DNA of 64,000 nt. Origin: an uncultured Acetobacteraceae bacterium. GTDB taxonomy: Bacteria > Pseudomonadota > Alphaproteobacteria > Acetobacterales > Acetobacteraceae. Position 1 is the first letter of the stretch. The number at the start of each line of letters is the position of its first letter. The stretch spans positions 1 to 64,000 of the forward strand of contig CAIRCM010000216.1 of assembly GCA_903877125.1 (NCBI GenBank), read 5' to 3'. The notes under the pieces were generated by a model. It was not told where the DNA came from. It worked only from the letters and a program-made list of their open reading frames with translations, and did not search any database. A program made the position numbers and the translations under genes. Of this stretch, positions 61,018-64,000 are shown piece after piece.

Positions 61018-62275
61018 TCCGGGACGCCCCGGCTCGTGCGCCGCGGTCCAGCGCCCCGATCAGTTGCCGGCCGACGACCCGCGCCCCGAATTTTTCGCGG
61101 ATGGCCGCCGAATTTCGCAGCGCTTCAGATCTGAATGGCGCGGGGTCGCGCAGGAAGGCGCGCATAAGGGTGAAGGCCGCCGCATCGTCCGGTTCGGGCC
61201 AAAGCTGATCGTCGGCGAGCAGATCGAAGCCGGGAATAGTTGGGCAGGGAACCATTCGGTGGGGGACGCGGCCAAGCCAATCGGCGCCGAGATAATCCAC
61301 CGGCCCGCCATATCCGACGGCGATGACCGGGCGCCCGTGGGTGGCGGCATCAAACGAACCCAGTCCGAACCCCTCGCAACGCGCCAGCGACACATAGCAG
61401 TGCCCTAACAGATGCAGGAGGTCGATGAAGCTGTCCGTCAATTCATCCCGCGCGACAACCGTGACCCGGCCCGGCGGGCGTCCGGTTTGACTTTCCACCC
61501 GATTGAAGATCGTCCGCACGGCGCTGGCGACATCCGTGGTGCCTTGGGGAGAATTCAGATCGTCGAACAGCGTACGGGTGCTGGTTTTCACGATGAGGAT
61601 CGCGGGATCGGACGGCAGGAAACGGCGCGCGAAACCCTCGATCAGTTCGGCCAAGCGCTTTCGCGGCTCCCAAGCCGCGATGCTGTAGAAAACGGTATCG
61701 CCGGGGCGAATTTGCAACGACCCCACCTGTTCGGAGAGCTGTGCCGCTGTGGCGGGCGCCAGGGCCGGGCGGCAGACATGGGGCACGACCGAAACGGGCG
61801 GAACCGGTACGCCTTCCGCCCTTGCCACGGCCAGCACGTCGGCGTTGTGCGCGCAGGGCACGATCACGCCATCCATCGCAGCGATGGGGCCGTACCAGTC
61901 GCGGTTGATCCGGCTGGTCTCCCACACGGTCATGCCGAGATGCGGCACGTCCGGGTCCGCGCGCATGTGATCGAACCAAAATCGCGGCATTAGATGCAGG
62001 ATGCGCACCGATGGGCGCAGCGGGCGGGAGGTGGCACGCACCATGGCCCGCAGTTCGGTGGCCCCGGGCTCATCCCGCGCGAGGACGGTCGCGCGGCCGC
62101 GGGCCAGTTCGTTGGTGTCGACGGGGGGATGAATCCGACCGGCCCAGAGTGCGTCATTCAGGAACGGTGCCCAGTGCACGTCGACACCCGCTTCCAGCAG
62201 AAGCCTGACGTATCCCACCGCGGCCTGCCCGTATCCACTGGCGTCGGCGTAGGACACATATTCGACGGCGGTCAT
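61004..62275 (-). CDS. Glycosyltransferase family 4 (GT-B) protein
   Basis: A 423-residue protein of the GT-B class. The C-terminal donor domain includes SIAAWEPRKRLAELIEGF, then SLARCEGFGLGSFDAATHGRPVIAVGYGGPVDYL, the GT4 E-x7-E motif region. The N-terminal domain binds the acceptor. It lies opposite the GT at 60.4-61.0 kb, and its stop overlaps that gene. Probably acts on the same surface polysaccharide. Confidence 0.88.
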   Translation of the reverse strand: MTAVEYVSYADASGYGQAAVGYVRLLLEAGVDVHWAPFLNDALWAGRIHPPVDTNELARGRATVLARDEPGATELRAMVRATSRPLRPSVRILHLMPRFWFDHMRADPDVPHLGMTVWETSRINRDWYGPIAAMDGVIVPCAHNADVLAVARAEGVPVPPVSVVPHVCRPALAPATAAQLSEQVGSLQIRPGDTVFYSIAAWEPRKRLAELIEGFARRFLPSDPAILIVKTSTRTLFDDLNSPQGTTDVASAVRTIFNRVESQTGRPPGRVTVVARDELTDSFIDLLHLLGHCYVSLARCEGFGLGSFDAATHGRPVIAVGYGGPVDYLGADWLGRVPHRMVPCPTIPGFDLLADDQLWPEPDDAAAFTLMRAFLRDPAPFRSEALRNSAAIREKFGARVVGRQLIGALDRGARAGASRIRPP

Positions 62276-62322
62276 CGGGGGATCACACCAGGGTTATCGC
62301 TGTTGGCCATTGAGGACTGGCG

Positions 62323-63114
62323 TTACTCCGAGGGTTTATACCAACCCGGGGCACGCTTTTCCCGAAACGCCGACGTCCCCTCATGGCCTTCTGCCGAGGC
62401 TCGGGCCATCCAGCCCTCATGCGCAAGCATCGTCACCTGCCGTTCATCAAGCAGCAAGCCGTTCGCACCGAGGAAGCTGCGCTTGGTCACCGCCATCGCG
62501 CTGGGGCCACTGAGGAAACAGGCATCGACGACATCCGCGACTTTCGCCTCGATCGCATCGGCCGGCACGACTTCGTGGACAAGTCCAATGCGCATGGCTT
62601 CGGTCGCGCCGAACCGCTCCCCGGTCAAGGCGTAGCGGCGGGTGTGCCGCAGGCCGATGGCGCCGACCATGTAGGTGGAGATGGGGGTAGGCGAGACGCC
62701 GACCCGCACCTCGGTGATGCCGAACAGGGCATCCGGCGTGGCCAGCGCGACGTCCACGCAGCAGGCGATACCCACACCGCCGCCGAAGCAGGCCCCCTTG
62801 ATCACGGCGATCATGGGCTTTGGGAATTCGTTCAGGCGCTGCATCGCGCGGGTCGTGGCGACCGAGGCGGCGAGGTTTTCTTCCGGCGGATAGTCCGCGA
62901 CCTGGTTGAGCCAGCGGATGTCTGCGCCCGCCTGGAAGTGCTTGCCGGCGCCGCGCACGATCAGGCAGCGGACGGATGGGTCAGCCGCGAGCGTTTCCAA
63001 CCCGTCGATCAGCGCGGCCAGCATGTCGGCGTTGTAGGCGTTGCCGACCTCGGGCCGATTCAGCGTGACGGTCGCCACGCCGCGCGGGGAAATATCGGTT
63101 AATACGATGCTCAT
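62323..63114 (-). CDS. Enoyl-CoA hydratase/isomerase family protein
   Basis: A 263-residue crotonase-fold enzyme. The oxyanion-hole segments are HFQAGADIRWLNQ and KGACFGGGVGIACCVDVALA, with Glu in GITEVRVG as catalytic acid. It would hydrate an enoyl-CoA or act on a related CoA ester. Its ATG overlaps the stop of the PLP dehydratase upstream (ATGA), so they are co-translated; an amino acid breakdown role is likely. Confidence 0.9.
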   Translation of the reverse strand: MSIVLTDISPRGVATVTLNRPEVGNAYNADMLAALIDGLETLAADPSVRCLIVRGAGKHFQAGADIRWLNQVADYPPEENLAASVATTRAMQRLNEFPKPMIAVIKGACFGGGVGIACCVDVALATPDALFGITEVRVGVSPTPISTYMVGAIGLRHTRRYALTGERFGATEAMRIGLVHEVVPADAIEAKVADVVDACFLSGPSAMAVTKRSFLGANGLLLDERQVTMLAHEGWMARASAEGHEGTSAFREKRAPGWYKPSE

Positions 63115-64000
63115 GCTGCCACCTTCGCGGGATCGGTGTTGGAACCGCAGACCAGCACGCCGACGCGGGCGCCATCGGGCGGCACGAATCGGCCGGACAG
63201 CAAGGCGGCGAGCGCGGTGGCGCCGCCGGGTTCGGCGATCAGGCGCAGACGGTCCCAGAGGAAACGCTGGGCGGCGAGGATGGCGGCGTCGTCGACCAGC
63301 ACCGCCGAGGCGACATGGCGGCGCGCGACTTCGAACATCAAGGACCCGACGCGGCGGGCGCCCAGGGCATCGGCGGCGAGTCCGCCGACGGGGGCATCGA
63401 CCGGTTGGCCGGCCAGCAGGGCATTGTGGAGACCGGGGCATCCCTCGGGCTCGACGCTGACCACCGCGGCCGCACCGGCGTACCAAGCGGCAATGCCGCC
63501 GATGAGGCCGCCACCGCCGGTCGCGACCAGGATATGGGTGAGGTCGGGGGCGTCGGCCTCGAACTCCCGGCCTACAGTCCCCTGCCCCGCCAGCACGGCG
63601 TCATGGTCATAGGCATGCACCTCCAGCGCGCCGGTTTCCGCCTGCCGTTCGCGGGACGCAGCCAGGGCCTCGGCATAGGTCGCGCCACCGAGGACGATGC
63701 GGGCCCCATAGGACCGGATGCGTGAAACCTTTGTGTCGGGGGTGTTGGCGGGGACGAAAATCTCCGCGGTTACGCCGAGCGCGCGGGCCGCGAAGGCGAC
63801 GGCGGCACCGTGATTGCCGCCGGACGCGGCGATGACGCCGGCCGGTGGGAGGTCGGCGGTCAGCATCCGGTTGAAGGCGCCGCGCGGCTTGAAGCTGCCG
63901 GTGTGTTGCAACAGCTCCAGCTTCAGGGTCACCGTGCCGGACAAGCCGAAGGCCGCGGCATCCAGGTCCATGACCGGGGTATGACGAATATACGGCGCGA
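63111..64000 (-). CDS. Threonine/serine dehydratase-like PLP enzyme, partial (N-terminus beyond the window)
   Basis: The frame is open to the window edge, ending in the stop at 63111. The internal Met at 63971 is unlikely to be the start: the preceding codons encode APYIRHTPV, the conserved N-terminus of fold-type II dehydratases. The PLP Lys is in GSFKPRG, and the phosphate loop ATGGGGLIGG follows. The family deaminates Ser/Thr or performs racemase-like reactions. It is coupled to the enoyl-CoA hydratase downstream. Confidence 0.88.
   Translation of the reverse strand, partial: APYIRHTPVMDLDAAAFGLSGTVTLKLELLQHTGSFKPRGAFNRMLTADLPPAGVIAASGGNHGAAVAFAARALGVTAEIFVPANTPDTKVSRIRSYGARIVLGGATYAEALAASRERQAETGALEVHAYDHDAVLAGQGTVGREFEADAPDLTHILVATGGGGLIGGIAAWYAGAAAVVSVEPEGCPGLHNALLAGQPVDAPVGGLAADALGARRVGSLMFEVARRHVASAVLVDDAAILAAQRFLWDRLRLIAEPGGATALAALLSGRFVPPDGARVGVLVCGSNTDPAKVAA

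Overview
The window is high-GC DNA with dense, mostly short-spaced operons. The gene set suggests an aerobic or microaerobic alphaproteobacterium, most likely an Acetobacteraceae/Rhodospirillales member (inference). Pointers are an entericidin, a Uma2 protein, a complete cbb3 oxidase cluster, many amide and amino-acid catabolic genes, and nucleotide-sugar plus FkbH polysaccharide genes. There is no rRNA, insertion sequence, prophage or CRISPR array. Two tRNA-Arg genes are present (anticodons TCT and CCG).

Layout. 1-0.7 kb: edge-truncated glycosyltransferase. 0.9-9.1 kb: two M20 amidohydrolases flank a parDE-like toxin-antitoxin locus with a frameshifted toxin and a complete branched-chain amino acid type ABC transporter (livJHMGF). 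9.1-13.3 kb: a glycine module, with a tandem glycine riboswitch ahead of a dadA-like FAD oxidoreductase and a frameshifted MHS-type transporter, a divergent MarR regulator and a PF03458 membrane protein. 13.3-21.3 kb: ACP, FkbH, Uma2, phosphomannomutase, GalU, a membrane J-protein and malic enzyme. 21.4-26.1 kb: a less conserved, partly AT-rich island with a PEP-CTERM protein, an entericidin, small membrane proteins and a twice-frameshifted beta-repeat protein. 26.3-32.4 kb: chlorite dismutase-like protein, GST, AA_synth protein, tRNA-Arg, a DUF4175/TIGR02302 protein and lysA.

32.7-39.9 kb: secreted protein of unknown role, hydantoinase A/B, N-acyl-D-amino-acid deacylase, LysE exporter and a SafE-like protein. 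39.9-47.8 kb: FNR/FixK box, a small membrane protein, then ccoNOQPGHIS. 47.9-52.0 kb: an operon joining an amidase, an AtzH/HpxZ-like protein and a LeuC/LeuD-type dehydratase. 52.0-58.7 kb: DUF6481 protein, DehI-like and phytanoyl-CoA dioxygenase genes (divergent), GNAT, an SDR/HisD-like/SMP-30 operon and an unknown protein. 58.7-62.3 kb: four glycosyltransferases. 62.3-64 kb: enoyl-CoA hydratase and an edge-truncated PLP dehydratase.

Main points. (1) The LivF/LivG pair looks asymmetric: one ATP site is canonical and the other is degenerate in three motifs. (2) The glycine riboswitch suggests that the dadA-like gene and its neighbours handle glycine. (3) The amidase/AtzH/LeuCD operon has no leucine genes and may be an uncharacterised catabolic pathway. 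(4) Four frameshifts in three genes are all equivalent to one missing base beside short repeats, so consensus error is as likely as real decay.
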